Assembly: GCA_031310005.1 (NCBI GenBank)
Contig: CM062379.1
Span: forward strand, 6,696,001-6,760,000
Origin: Dactylellina haptotyla
Taxonomy: Eukaryota; Ascomycota; Orbiliomycetes; Orbiliales; Orbiliaceae
DNA length: 64,000 bases
Direction of reading: 5' to 3'
Positions within the stretch are counted from its first letter, which is position 1. Each line of letters starts with the position of its first letter. Shown here piece by piece: positions 12,297 through 24,662 of this stretch. Position numbers and translations under genes: made by a program. The notes beneath the pieces were generated by a model. It was not told where the DNA came from and did not search any database. It saw only the letters and a program-made list of their open reading frames with translations.

Positions 12297-12318
12297 TATA
12301 TATATATATATATATATA
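12297..12318. repeat. (TA)11 microsatellite
   Basis: Eleven uninterrupted TA units lie in the non-coding gap between MED7 and MET10. Confidence 0.9.
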
Positions 12319-12859
12319 AATTCATATATACAAGTTCTAAAAGTATTATATAATCCGGCGCGCGTTCCGGGGCCAGTGCCGCGGGCGAGCTTGCCCCTGT
12401 CGGCTGCTCCCTGGCGGCATGTGCTGCTTTGGGACGTGTTGGGGGCAACGTGCATCGGCGCGGGCCAATTAGAAGGGCAGCCCGAATTGCGTGATCGAGC
12501 TCATCACTCCTTTCATCGAACGGCGGTCGACACGGGGAACTGGAACTGGAACAGGCCGCCGTCGTCGGCGCACTTGCCCATCAGCCCGTCCGTATTATCA
12601 ATCAATCTCTCGAGAAGCTCTGTTGCGAGAATCCGCAGCTGGATTGGAGGCAGACGATATCTCCCCGAGCCGGGCGGTTGATTATATCCCCTTTGCGATT
12701 GTTACCGTGTTCGCTCGCTCGAGCTGGCAAGATCGCATTATCCTTTAACTGGATGCGCATGCACCTTTCCTCTCTCTCCCTCCAATAATATCATAATCCT
12801 GCTGCGACTCCGCTTAGCCTGGCTGGTCGGCGTGAAAATTTTATCTACCTATCGCCTTC

Positions 12860-12867
12860 TATAAAAA
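12860..12867 (+). promoter_or_regulatory. TATA box of MET10
   Basis: TATAAAAA lies about 210 nt upstream of the chosen MET10 ATG at 13070. This would put transcription start near 12,890-12,910 and explains why the frame upstream of the ATG is leader. Confidence 0.5.
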
Positions 12868-13069
12868 CGGGTGGTGGCCGGCTTTGCAGCTGGGCCAGTC
12901 CTCCCATATAAACCTACCGCCCAACCTGGCGTCCATATCTCGAACTCCTTCCCCCTCCCCCTCCCCCACCTTCCCTGGCTTCAGAACCGCCTCCTTCTCC
13001 TCCATAGGCTCCATCGGTCGAAGCGGTCTGCACTCTCCCTCTGCCGCAAACCTCCTCCTCAAGAACTCA

Positions 13070-16000
13070 ATGTATCTCCAGACACCCGACGCCCCGGCCA
13101 CCGCGGCCGGCGCCGTCAGCACCGGCGAGCCCTCCAAATACGCCCTCTCCCACGAGCACAAGCCCGAACAGCCTCATCTGAGCATCCTCAATGGCTCCGC
13201 TGCCTTCCCCTTCGGCATCCCCCAGGATGTCACCAAGATCACCGGTTCCGCCTACTTCACCTCCCAGCACCTCGTCCAACAGGTCGCATACTCGTTATCC
13301 GACAACCTCTTCTCCTACTCCCCGGAGTCCTTTGATCTCGACAATGCCGCGAAGGAATGGTCTACCAAGGGCCAGGCGAACGCCTACAGCCGGTCCACAA
13401 CTATCACCAGCTTGGAGACCAGGACCGGTGCTGCCTCTGTCCTGCTAGGATACGTCTTCTCGACCGACAGGGACCTGTCAAAGAGGAACATCCCGCAGAC
13501 CGTCATTGCCTCCACCGCCACCTTGCTCGAAATGCAGAACGCCCTCGAACAGCTCTCAATGCTGTACTCCGTCTCCAGCCCGTTCGTGGCCCACGTCGCT
13601 GCCGTCGATTACTCTCCCTTCTCCTACAGCCTGGTCTCCGACTATACTTCTGCCCTGCAAGTCGCACAGGATTCCGGCATTGCCTTGGTAGCATCCAAGT
13701 CGGCGCACGATGCCCAGCATATGGCATTGTTCTCAACATTAGTATCGTCCGTCCTCCCAACCGTTCACATCTACGATGGTGTCAAGGCCGGCAGGGAAAC
13801 CGCCAAAGTTGCCGATGTTCTCGACCAGGCTGGTATCTACCAGACCTACCAGTCAATCTTGGCCGAACAGAAGACCGTGGGCAAAAAAGTAGACCCCGAA
13901 ACAAAGGTTGCCCGAATCTTGGAGAACCTCAACACCGAGCTCGGCACCTCCTACCACCTATTCGAGTACTCTGGCCACATCTACCCGGACGCCGTGCTCG
14001 TCGTCTTTGGATCCGTCGAGTCTTCGGTTGCTGCTCAGGTTGCCGGCCGTCTCGCGGCTGCTGGCGAGAAAATCGGCGTGATCTCCGTCCGCGTTTACAG
14101 ACCATTCTCCGAGAAGCACTTCCTCGAAGCCCTGCCAAAGTCCGTCAAGCGAGTTGCCGTCCTCGGACAGGTCATCGACCAAGCTGCTGTTGACGATCCG
14201 TCCATCCAGTCCTGCCTCTACGGCGATGTTTTGGCAGCCCTGACGATGTCTGACGACTGGACTCTCCCGCCACCCGTTGTTGACGTCAAATACCCCAGAG
14301 AGCAAGGATGGGCGCCATCCGACTTTGCTTGGATCTTTGACCAGATTGTCAGGCGTAACACTGTCACCACCTCGGCTACCGAGGCGGAATTGCTTGCCGA
14401 GAGCCCGCACATTGCTGGATTCGAGCTCTTCGACCCTAAGGATGTTGGACAGTACGTCTTCTGGGATCTGGACGATTCTACCGGTGATGAAGCTCCAGGT
14501 AGCCTCACGAGGCTGCTTACAACTGACAACGCGAGAAATATCACGTATTCTTCCATGTACGATAATGCCTCGCAGGCCGGTATCACTTATAGCTGGATCA
14601 GAAGCGGTGGCAACACCCTCGAAGCACACTACGATGTTACGCAAGCAGATGTGGTCGTTGTCAACGATTCTAAGATCCTCTTATCCTACGATGTGGCATC
14701 TGGCGTGAAGAACGGTGGTCTTCTATTGATTCGAAGCAATGTCAAAGACGAGGATCTCGAATCAAAACTCCCTGCTCAGCTTCGAAGAACCTTAGCCATC
14801 AAAAAGGCTAAGCTTTTCTTGTTGCATGTGCCACAGGAAGCTGAATTGTCCCCAGAGAAAGACAATTTACTACTTCAGTTGGCCTTCTTGCGACACTCCG
14901 GCGAGGATGATAGGATCATCAATATTAGTGAGAAATTGGCAAACATCGGCAAGGGCGTCGAACCCCAAACCGTTCAAGAAGTTGCAGCTCTCGTTGATAC
15001 TTATGTCCGAGAGATCGAAGTTCCGCAATCCTGGCAAGACGCCGAGTTCGAATCTGACATTTTGCTCCCATCTTCCTTCGACCCTAACAGCTTCACGATT
15101 AACAGTGCGAAGACTGAAAAAGACCCCAAGTATCTCCTCAAGAAATCGATTCACTCTGCCATCATCCTGTCCTTCCGCGAAGCCTTCGAGTTGCAGACTG
15201 CTCTGCGCCCGGATCTCCCTGTTGAGAATTTCATCGTCCGAGTTCAAGAGAATAAGCGTCTGACACCGCTCTCCTACGACCGTAACATCTTCCACATCGA
15301 GTTCGATCTCTCGGGTACCGGTATGACATACGAAATTGGAGAAGCACTAGGTATCCATGCGCAAAATGACACAGAAGAAGTCGAGCAGTTCATCAAATTC
15401 TATGGTCTCAACCCCAATGACGTCGTTGAAGTCCCCAGCCGCGATGACCCGGATCAACTCGAGATGCGCACGATCTTCCAGGCCCTCTGTCAGAATATTG
15501 ATATTTTCGGCCGCCCGCCTAAGAAATTCTACGAGGCCCTGTCTGAGTTCGCGACAGACGACAATGAGAAGAAGGATCTGTTGACCCTTGGGTCTGCTGA
15601 AGGTGCCGTGGAGTTCAAGCGCCGCGCGGAGGTTGATACTGTAACATACGCCGACATTCTATTGGAATTCAAATCCGCGCACCCGGCTTTCCATGAGCTG
15701 GCGAAGATTGTTTCCCCCATGAAGAGACGAGAGTATTCCATCGCCAGCAGTCAGCAGGTACACCCGAACAGCGTGCACCTGTTGATCGTGGTGGTCTCGT
15801 GGGTCGACCCCAAGGGTCGTGATAGGTTCGGACAGGCGACACGGTACCTCAGCGGTCTGAAGATTGGCAGCCAGGTCACCGTTAGCGTGAAGCCGAGTGT
15901 CATGAAGTTGCCCAAGTTGAGCACCCAGGTATGTTTTACAATAAATTCAAACTACATCATCACGTTTTACAAAGGAATTCACATGGCTAACTATGTTCGT

Positions 16001-16474
16001 TTTTCGTCACTATAGCCACTGATAATGGCCGGTCTGGGAACGGGTCTAGCTCCCTTCCGCGCCTTCGTGCAATACCGCGCCTGGCAGAAGGAGCAGGGAA
16101 TCCCCATCGGCCAAGTACTGCTGTACATGGGATCCCGCCACCAACGGGAGGAGTACCTCTACGGAGAAGAATGGGAGGCGTATGAGGCTGCGGGTGTGGT
16201 GACGTATATCGGCAAGGCGTTCAGTCGAGACCAGCCGCAGAAGATTTATATCCAGGATCGGATGCGGGAGAGTCTGGAGAGGATTATTAGGGCGTATGTG
16301 GATGAGGAAGGTGGGTTTTATCTGTGCGGGCCGACGTGGCCGGTGCCGGATGTGCAGGAGGTGTTGATGGAGGCTTTGGTGGCGGATGCGGGGCGGAAGG
16401 GGGCGAAGGTTGATGCGAGGAGGAGAATTGAGGAGTTGAAAGATGAGGGGCGGTATGTGCTGGAGGTTTATTAG
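13070..16474 (+). CDS. MET10: Sulfite reductase (NADPH) flavoprotein alpha component
   Basis: Met10 feeds electrons from NADPH through FAD to the beta subunit of sulfite reductase, which reduces sulfite to sulfide for methionine and cysteine synthesis in the cytosol. Two exons (13070-15928, 16016-16474) give 1,105 residues, close to yeast Met10. The N-terminal two thirds contain the pyruvate:ferredoxin-oxidoreductase-like regions typical of the fungal subunit, without a flavodoxin domain. The C-terminal third is a ferredoxin-reductase module: an FAD-binding RREYSIASS motif near residue 888, then the NADPH-binding GLGTGLAPFRAF stretch just after the only intron, and the late FYLCGPTWPVPD motif. 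The ATG at 13070 is the first in frame after the TATA box. An alternative near-cognate start upstream would add 62 Ser/Pro-rich residues and is unlikely. Confidence 0.93.
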
Positions 16475-18885
16475 AAGTCTCGCCTCTCTCTTTCTCTTTC
16501 CAGTTTGAGAGGGTTCTGCTTTTGTAATTTTGTTGGGGTTTCGCAATTGTGATATCGGACGTTATAGAAGCAGGGTTGTGGGGATCCCCTCTTTTTTTCT
16601 TGGTGTGTGGGTTCTCCTTCTTGCGAGTTAAGCTAGATTGCATGTGATATATTTCGGAGGATTTTGAGAAATATAGATAGATATATTTACTTATTTGCCC
16701 GTCAAAAAAAAAGATGTGAATTTCTTGTGTGGGTACGTGTGTGTGACATGTCATATAATAATATCACCAGTTAAGCATACACATACATACATAAGTACTT
16801 ATTTCCAAGGGTCGGGCGACAGTATACCAATCCCGACCCAACCTCCTACACAGCTGGCACAAGGGCGAGCTGCGTTTCGGTCAATTACAAAAACCTGGTA
16901 TACGGCGCACATGCAGATCCAGAAAGTAACCCAAGAGACCGAAAGTATCGTCTGTGCGCGAACCCAGGCCGGGTATTTTGGCCCACTCTTTTCTACGATC
17001 CTATTCGAGCGCAGCGCGCGCGCAGAGGGCTCGCATGCATCATGCACCATCGAATTCGAAGGGGTGGAGAAAAAAAGCAGTGTTTGCTCTGGTTTTTGCT
17101 TGCTAGTTTGCTTGCTTTGCTCTCTCTCCTCTCTAGCCCTCTCGCGCGCGCTCCATTGGGTTTTCTTTTTGGTTGATACGACAGTTAACTAGTACCTGCA
17201 TGATATGGAACCCTGGTATAACCTGGATTGTTGGAAAGATATCCCCGATGGAAGATACCGGCCTGACCGGTTTGGCCAATAGGCAGATTCCGAGGCGAAC
17301 GCGACGCTTTTTTTTCTCGGCAAGTGGTTCGGGACTCGGAAGCCGTTTTGACAAAAGAATTGTCAAAAAAAGAACACGGAAGCAAGAAATTTTAAAGTAG
17401 AAGGTGGAAGGGTCTACAGGGTGCCGTTAACCGTCCGATGTATTTATAAAGTCAATTGAATTGGGAAACTTGTTGGATACAAGTTGATAGATATCTCGAT
17501 TGAGACAAAAAAAATATTATGTGTGAACTGAAGTACCCCAGTCGTCCTTGGGGAAGTTTGTTGAGGGTAAGTTTTTCCGTGCTCAAGGGTTTCGCGAAAA
17601 ATGTCATCACAAGGGAAGTTTATGACCTCTCTTTCCCAGGTTCAAGGATCACAGACGATGTCATCTTTCACGCACGCACGGAGAACACCATGTAATATCT
17701 TGCGAATTAATCAAGCCAAAAAAAAAAAAAAAAAAAAAAAGAGTTGTTACCCGGATAAGCAGCGTCGTATATATTTCTCCAGTCTATATTATCTATCAAT
17801 TAATACTTATTTGCCCTCTATCTTTTCCGGCTACCGAGCGCGCGAAAAAAGCCGGCTGATACCCTCTTCCCCCCTTGTTATTGAAACCAGCTTGAAACAG
17901 TTCTTTAGTTGCAACCCTTCTCCCACCCCCGGGAATCGTTAAACGATTTTGGCCCTTGTGGTATTTACAGCGGATAATATTGTGGTATTTGTGTTGCGTC
18001 TAGCTAACTACCGTTTCTGCTTCCCCCGTTTTTCTCAAGGTTTTTGTAGGCTAGTGCGAAATAGAACATGCATGATGCACCGAAAAGGGATTCGTGGGAT
18101 ATATCTATATCTCTCTCTATATATGTATATGTATACTTTTTCGGGTGAGGTAATAGCGTAAGGGCAGGAGGAGTAGGAAGGAGTAAGGGGAAAGACGGAT
18201 GTAATCATTGAAAAGGTGAACAAGGTGAACCTAGGAGATGGTGCATTGTGGTTTGCGTTTCCGTTTTCTTTTTTTCGTCTAAGGATCTTTGGCTGGCCAA
18301 GATTGTGCTGGAAGGATAATTGGGTTAGCTTGGAATTTGTGCAAACTGCGAGCGTGAACTCTGTTTTTTTGGTATTTTTCTTTTATTTTTCTTTGGGCTT
18401 GCTTTCGGAATACGCACAGGTTACTATTGGGACAGACTCTCGAGGTGGGGAGCGATTCTTGACGGGCCGTAAAGCGAGTGTATATGGATAGGTAGACTAA
18501 ACGGTCGATAAACGTTATTCGAAACTTGTTAGCCTATGTTTCTTCTCCCTTGAAAAAGTTATTGGACAGAAAAAAACGCAAAAGTGTTAATTTTTGTCAA
18601 GGGACAAAAGGTCAATTCAATGAACGGAAGAATAATCGGCAGCAGGACAAGATGTAGAGGACGCACAAAGAAATGCAGCCGGAGAATTCGGAAACGGTGA
18701 AGAATGTGGATCCAAATTCTTAGGAGACACAACCACTCAACCGCCATTTTTTGTTCTTTTTTTTTCTTCAAGGTTTTTTTTTGTTTTTCAATGTTTCCGT
18801 TTCCCCTTCCTTCACCCTTGCGACGCCCGCGTCCAACGGGATTATAGGTTTCACCAGTAGAATAGTGGTGGTACGGGTAAAAACG
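16475..18885. other. Long intergenic region
   Basis: This gap lies between the convergent MET10 and F-box genes. It contains a poly-A tract of 23 bases at 17718-17740, many T runs and short TA/CT repeats, but no gene that I can support. It probably includes both 3' untranslated regions. Confidence 0.5.
17718..17740. repeat. Poly-A tract (A23)
   Basis: A run of 23 A, the longest mononucleotide run in the window. I see no retroposed gene upstream of it, so it is treated as a simple repeat. Confidence 0.85.
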
Positions 18886-20167
18886 TCATACCGTATCTCC
18901 ATATGGCCATGCGGAACTAGACGATCCGGTATCGGACTCGGATTCCGCGTCCGAGGATGATGCAGTGCTGGTCGTGGCTACCCCTATTGTGTTGTGACCG
19001 TGCTCGAGGAGGATCGAACGATTGCCCTGAGAGGAGCCGTCGAGGTTTCCAAGGGCTTCGCGATACAGACCTGAAAGGCGGGGTAGGTATTCATCGTTTC
19101 TGAGGTTGATTATGGAGCCGACCTGTTGGTTAAGTTCCAAAGAAGCAGGAAGCTCGAGTTCCGTACGGACGGCATGGTCCAGTTCGAGGATCGTCCTCAG
19201 AAATTCGGGGCTGTCCGCTATCATGTAGGTATTGTGGGTTTCGAGGGTCCTGAGCCATGTAACTCGGTCCCTTGAGGGGTAGTATTTGGGGTAGGCGGGA
19301 ACTGCGATATTAATTTTTATTTTCAAAGGATGTTAGCAAAAGCGTATTCGAGGTCAAATTAATGACAGAGACGGGGGGTCTGCACCTTTGACTCCGGTCC
19401 CTCCGTTGGAAACTATCTCCCAGTTTGTGGACGTTCGTAGAGGAAGTCCTGAGACGGCCCTCACGGTCTTCTCACGAGTCCACTCAATAACAGCGTGGTA
19501 TTGCTGGTCTCCAACGCCGACTCCTGTGAGGTAATGTCTGAACCATAACAGCCACATCGATCCTGAAATGTCTGTTTCGTTCAGTAGCCAGTTTGAATAA
19601 ACGGCTCGTTGGATGTTGATATACGCCCGAAACCACCCTCTAGGTGACTCTGAAAAAGCTAAACTCGTAGGCTGAAGTGCCAAAACATCCATCATGGCTG
19701 CGTGGTCGACCCATTTTTCGAGGCATTTTGACTGCCATATACCGTTCGAAGATGCCGCCGACAGGAGCGATCTGCTGGAGAGCCTCAAGTTGAGAAGCGA
19801 GCTCAATTCTAGGTACGAGAATATCTGCAGGCATACTATAATATATAAACGAAATCCAGGTCGTTAACATGCGAATAGCTTGCGGGTAACGGTTGGCCAA
19901 AGCTTGCTAGACTACCCGCTGCACAGCCCCAATCTTATCCATGGGTCTAAATTTAAAGAATGTGACAGAAACGAAATAGGAATAGATATACCTTTATTCG
20001 ATATCTGGGGAAACTGGAAACTAAAGGTAATCGTTACTTACTTTCAACTGGAACTCTTTCGAAAGCTGCTGCCATAGTCCAGGAGGCTGTGCAAAAAGTA
20101 GGGACCAGAAAGGGATATGGTGATTGACTTCTCTAACGTTTGGATTCGTTAAAGATTTAGAGCACAT
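18886..20167 (-). CDS. F-box domain protein
   Basis: F-box proteins are substrate receptors of SCF ubiquitin ligases and bind Skp1. Three exons (20042-20167, 19386-19824, 18886-19301) join in frame to 326 residues. The F-box is formed across the first splice: LSKEFQLK then IFSYLELSSLLNLRLSSR, followed by a Trp-containing helix (NGIWQSKCLEKW). This matches the family pattern L-P-x-E-x-x-x-x-I-F-x-Y-L. The rest, rich in Trp and aromatic residues, has no repeat type I recognise. The C-terminus is Ser/Asp/Glu-rich. The first intron is long for this locus (217 nt) and another frame stays open through part of it, so that splice is inferred from the F-box match. The start at 20167 is the only in-frame ATG in exon 1, so an upstream exon is possible. 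Confidence 0.6.
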
Positions 20168-23100
20168 TAAGGTATTATAATAAAGTGGGGAGCCAGAGGG
20201 AAAGCCCTTTTTGCTACTTCTCACAGTAAAACCCCCCAGCTGCAAGGTATGGGCCTGAGGGGCAGGTAACTTATGCGCCGAACTAGTGCTATTGGCATCC
20301 TAGTCGGTGCACAAGGGTCCGTTCTGCTCCAGTGTATGCATCTGTCCACCATTTTTTTTGCTTCAAGCAAGCCCCCATGGCTTGTCGTCATGACACATGG
20401 TCTTATAAGATTGATTGGGATCTTTACCACGAGTGACTATCTCGGGATGATAGATGAGAGTGAAAAAACAGTGCATGCAAGATTCCAAATCCCTTGGTCG
20501 ACAAGCCCTAGGCAAAGCATGATTGTTTCCCAAAAGGGTCACGACAGAGATTATCAATCAGTATCGTGGGCCACCAAAGTGGTACATTGCTCCGTCATTC
20601 GCTACTTTTCGCTGCGCTGGGTTGTCGACTAGACCACCCTAATTTTGCGCTTGGGGATAAAGAAACTTCACACCATTAGTTAGATGCAATGTCCCCAAAT
20701 TAGCAGAGTTTTACGGAATTTTATCTTCCGCTATATTTCGATAGTTTGGAAATCTTTCGGCCAGTCGGTAAGAAAAGAGGAGCCGAATGCTCGGGTTATT
20801 ATTTCTCTTGGTTTTCGCTTGACAAGTTTGGGAGAGTGAGACATGTCTGTGTGATTTAGTATCTTGGTGTTGAACCGCCAGACTGGGCTTCACACCATCT
20901 TTCGTTGCAAAGCTGATTCCGGAGTAGACTTGCATGCACACCGGCGCCAGTTTTTGTTTATTTTCCCTATTATGATCGCCGCAGATAAATTGCCACCGAT
21001 GCAGCCATTTTATTGTAATTTGACTTGAATCGACTGACAGAATTTAGCAAACAGCAAGCCTGGACCGAAAATAACCCCAAAAAAGTCATCCCGTCTCCAG
21101 CCTCTGGAAACGTAGTGAGGAGCACATCATGCCCTACTCTGACGTTGTAAACCAAAAAGGTTGTTGGGACCCAGGCCGTGGCGTCCAGCCCCTTGCTCTC
21201 GGCCAAGACTGCCAACCACTGTCCTGTTCAACCGCCATCACTGGCCGCCACGAGGATGCCCCGGCTTCCATAAACAGCCGGTAACTTCCCGAGTTCCGAG
21301 CCTGGCCTAGTGCCAGCAAAGGTTTTGTTCATACGAAATGTTTCTCGAAGATTGCATCTTCGCTTTGTTTAGAAGAAATCATGACGTATAGATTCCCTAA
21401 TAATTATTCGGCGTCTCCGCTCATTCTCTACGAGAAGGAATAAGTTTGCAAATCAGTAGACTAGAAGAAAACGCCATGGACAAGGGGATTTATCATTTGG
21501 ATTATCGATATCGGCCGGAAGAAGAAAGATAGTGGACACTGGGACGCGGACGAGACTTTGGGGGTCGAAACAAATGTTTCTTGGCTGGAATTCCGAACCA
21601 CTCTCATTAAGGCATTCCCTGTCAACGGCGACTGTGTGGTGCCGCTTATTTGCTTGTCAAGTGTGTCAAACAGGTCGCCCAGCGGCTCGAAAAACTTGGA
21701 GATCGAGTAGCACCAACTCTAGCAACACTCGACACAATGTCAATTTATCCGAACTGTCGAGCGCCCAGACCTGGTGATATCCGTTAGCATGGACTAAAAT
21801 AGCACGAGCCCAAGAGCTTACGAATCACCTGCTCGATCTAATTTGTTTTTTGTGATGTATCTGGTATCTCCAACATTGCACAAACAGGACAGAAGTCTTG
21901 GCTTCAAGGTTTTCGGAGGGCTGGAGAGCCGTCCAGATGGAATCGATCCGATTAGGCTGCTATCTTTGGACTGTGGATATCAATTCCCTGAAGGAACCAG
22001 CCGAGGAAGATCCAATCTATTATGGAGTAAGAAGGAGCTTCTGCAGCTTTTGGGCTGACTTGCGAGATAGAGATTGACGCCAAGAGCAGCCATGCATGTG
22101 TGGATATTAAGCTGACTAACTTGACGACAACTATCAAGGATAGTGATTCGACGGCACGGGATCTCGAGTTCGGGATGTGTCTTTGAAAGGACAGAGCTCC
22201 CGCACCTTGCGTGAGTCCAAAGGTGATGCCATTATATCGAGCTCCGTACGACCTATTGATTGGAGCGTCTGTGGAGCGGGATTTCGAGTTAGGCGTTTAT
22301 ACAGTTCTCGTGAAAGCCCCCAATATGCACAGTTGAAAGGCTGGCTTTCTGATTTAAAAAATATTGGCGAACCATGAAAGAAAATTTGGAACCCAACTCG
22401 AACAGGCATTTGGGATGATTGGCTGGCCCGAACCTGGTTCGGTGGTGGATACACCCTGCCAGATTGAGAAATGCAACCATCTTTGCGGACAGGATTGCCG
22501 AATGTCTTGAATATCGGGCGACATAGTGCCCCTCAGTAAACTCTTAGTTGTAAGCACTATAGCCACTATAGCAGTAGCGCCATAGCGGCATCGATCCTCG
22601 TAAGGAGATTCCTGAATAGTCGGGGAGAAAGTGGATAATTCCGCGAAATCAAGATTATCTATCGCTGGAGATGGCTAGGCTGCAACTCAGATGATCCTGT
22701 CAATTGACTTAGTTACCCTCGTACCTCTTTCATTTGTCGCGAAGTTTAAAGATGCCGCAGTGGATCGAGGGGTTGGCCGTTCCGATATCTGGCCTTTGTG
22801 TTAATATCAGCCCGCGAATAACCTTGGGGTTTGGTGGTAACTGAAGCGCCGGACCAGGGCTTTCAAATGATATGCAGATGCGGGTACTGACCACAACGCA
22901 GAATATATTCGAGATATCAAAAGAGGCTGCAGAGGGCTGGCTGGCTTGCTGGCTGGCTGGCTTCCGGCCCCGTGTTAGAAAAGGGGATACCCCGCTGTGA
23001 TATCAGCATCCTTGCTAGACTATTCTCGCACAGGCATCCTTGAGAAAGTTTCGACCAGCCTATCGACCCCGCTTTCTCCATTGTTATTACTAGAAAAAAT

Positions 23101-23495
23101 CATACGGCGTACGAAAAAATAAAATAAACCAAAAAAATGTCTGGATGTCAGCTGACCGAGCAAAGTGGGAATATCTCCCAAAAGAGGATCCGACCAATAG
23201 ATTCTCTCCGATACTCCAAGGGTCATACGAGCCCCTCATTTTATCTGAGAGCCAGAAAACGCCTCCAAATGGCTTCCTCTCTCTTTGGGAGTTAGATCAG
23301 CACTATATTTTCCAAGGCGCACGCCGAGGCATTGCGATTTTATACCGCCAACTTCTGCTGTCTTGCCTTTTTTTTGTTGGAGTTTGGGGTTACCCCAACA
23401 CAACCCTTTTAGACGTCGCCTTTTGAGCCGATTTCCGAGGGTTCGTAGATGCTACTAGCCTTCTATATTACTTCTTGGACGACATCTTGTAGTTT
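20168..23495. other. Gene-poor region upstream of tRNA-Leu
   Basis: Only short overlapping frames without start context, splice sites or motifs are present. A (GGCT)n-like repeat lies at 22935-22962. Nothing here looks like a transposase, reverse transcriptase or other element protein. Confidence 0.45.
22935..22962. repeat. (GGCT)7 imperfect microsatellite
   Basis: Seven 4-bp units, one of them TGCT instead of GGCT, in non-coding DNA. Confidence 0.85.
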
Positions 23496-23590
23496 GGCAG
23501 CTTGGCCGAGTGGTTATGGCGCAGGTTTTAGGCCTCTATGGCAGATTCACCTGTTTCTTTGATTCGTGGGTTCGAATCCCACAGCTGTCA
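23496..23590 (+). tRNA. tRNA-Leu (anticodon UAG) with 15-nt intron
   Basis: All arms fold. The acceptor stem GGCAGCT pairs with AGCTGTC (one G-U), followed by discriminator A90. The D-stem is GCC/GGC and the anticodon stem CAGGT/ACCTG. The T arm is GTGGG-TTCGAAT-CCCAC. A long variable arm (about 23554-23565) is the class II feature of tRNA-Leu. The anticodon loop reads TT-TAG-G, so the anticodon is UAG, decoding CUA. The 15-nt insert 23533-23547 sits right after position 37, the canonical intron site, and contains CTA, which can pair with the anticodon in the precursor. The mature tRNA gets its CCA end by enzyme, since none is encoded. Ser tRNA is the other class II option but is ruled out by the anticodon. 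Confidence 0.95.
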
Positions 23591-23604
23591 GTAGACGGAT
23601 TTAC

Positions 23605-23609
23605 TTTTT
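23605..23609 (+). terminator. RNA polymerase III terminator of tRNA-Leu
   Basis: A TTTTT run begins 15 nt after the tRNA 3' end, the standard Pol III stop signal. Confidence 0.75.
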
Positions 23610-24662
23610 CGTTCGTGAAGCGATATTTTTTTTTGCGACTTTCTCAAATTGGTATCGAGTGTCGGCATTGAAGACTGGTTGAGGTTAGCGAGCGTCGCAA
23701 ACCACCCTGGTCTGATGTGCGGGTTGAAATTGTCAACGTGAATCTTGGGGGTGCTATGCACGCCAAAGAAATTGGCTAGTCGGAGGATAACAAAGGTCTA
23801 ATTGTCTCTGTAGGACTTTAAATATATTTTCTACATATCCTTCTTAAATTTTTCATGTTCAGTGTTTGCTCCGTTTATGGTAATGCCACCGCCTTTAAGG
23901 TGTACCCGCCATGTTGAGGTTTTTGGCGCTAACCAGCTTTGTTGAACCTGTCAACTGTGGATTATATTGCAGGGTGTTCTAGATCCATGGATCGAACATG
24001 ATATAAAACGAATAGTACCTGGAAAACGACCAAACTGCTCCAGGCTTTTGCGCATTCCAAAGATCAGCTGGATTTCCCGAAAAGGCCGCCTCTTAAGCAG
24101 CCCAAACAGCCCTTTTCGACTAGGTTACGGCCTTGTCATGCGTGGAACGAGGCAGTGCTCGGGAGCAAGATGACTGGCCCGTCCGCACCAAGCTTATTTC
24201 AACCACATGCGACAAACATCGTGGGTCCCCTTCCCACGAGGCCTCGAGAATCTCAGGCTCTTGATTCGGACTAGTGATCGTGGCTTTCGTCCGATGTTCC
24301 AATAAGGACTTGCCTCTGGTGAGCTCTGGTTTGCCGCTGAAGCTGAGGCGAAATTTTTTGATATCCCGCACAGCCACAGATGACGAGTGTGGCTCAGGCG
24401 GTGTGGCTCATTCGCAGCAAACAAACGTAACCAACCATTTTCGCGCGCCAGCTCGGACAAAGCAAGAAACAAAGAACCAGCAATTCAGCCTCCGACAATG
24501 GGCCGTTCTTAAAACAATGGCAAGGACTGCAGGAATATCTCAATTTCCTTTTCAATCTTCTGTATAGTTGGGCCCTCGTTTCTTTCCGTCGGCCGTCGCT
24601 CAAAACCGGAACAAATCCCGCCTCAATTGCACCCGCACGCCACCTTTGGAGACGAACTGCAG
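23610..24662. other. Intergenic region
   Basis: No convincing gene. The last 150 bases should hold the leader of the mitochondrial K+/H+ exchange-related gene. The frame before its ATG also stays open but has no earlier conserved sequence. Confidence 0.45.

Larger units (their letters stand above)
12163..13069. other. Intergenic region and MET10 leader
   Basis: This stretch holds the MED7 3' flank, a (TA)11 microsatellite at 12297-12318 after a short CA run, and the MET10 promoter. The frame of MET10 stays open upstream of its ATG to about 12884 but contains no earlier ATG, so that part is read as leader. Confidence 0.55.

Noticed and set aside
12884-13069. N-terminal extension of MET10
   Set aside because: There is no ATG in this part. 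It starts only at a near-cognate codon, follows directly after the TATA box, and is Ser/Pro-rich without family conservation.
17718-17740. Poly-A tract as a sign of a retroposed gene
   Set aside because: No intron-less gene copy or target-site duplication is visible beside it.
19640-19906. Alternative exon of the F-box gene in another frame
   Set aside because: It can be joined in frame to exon 1, but then breaks off before the conserved region, while removing it rebuilds a full F-box.
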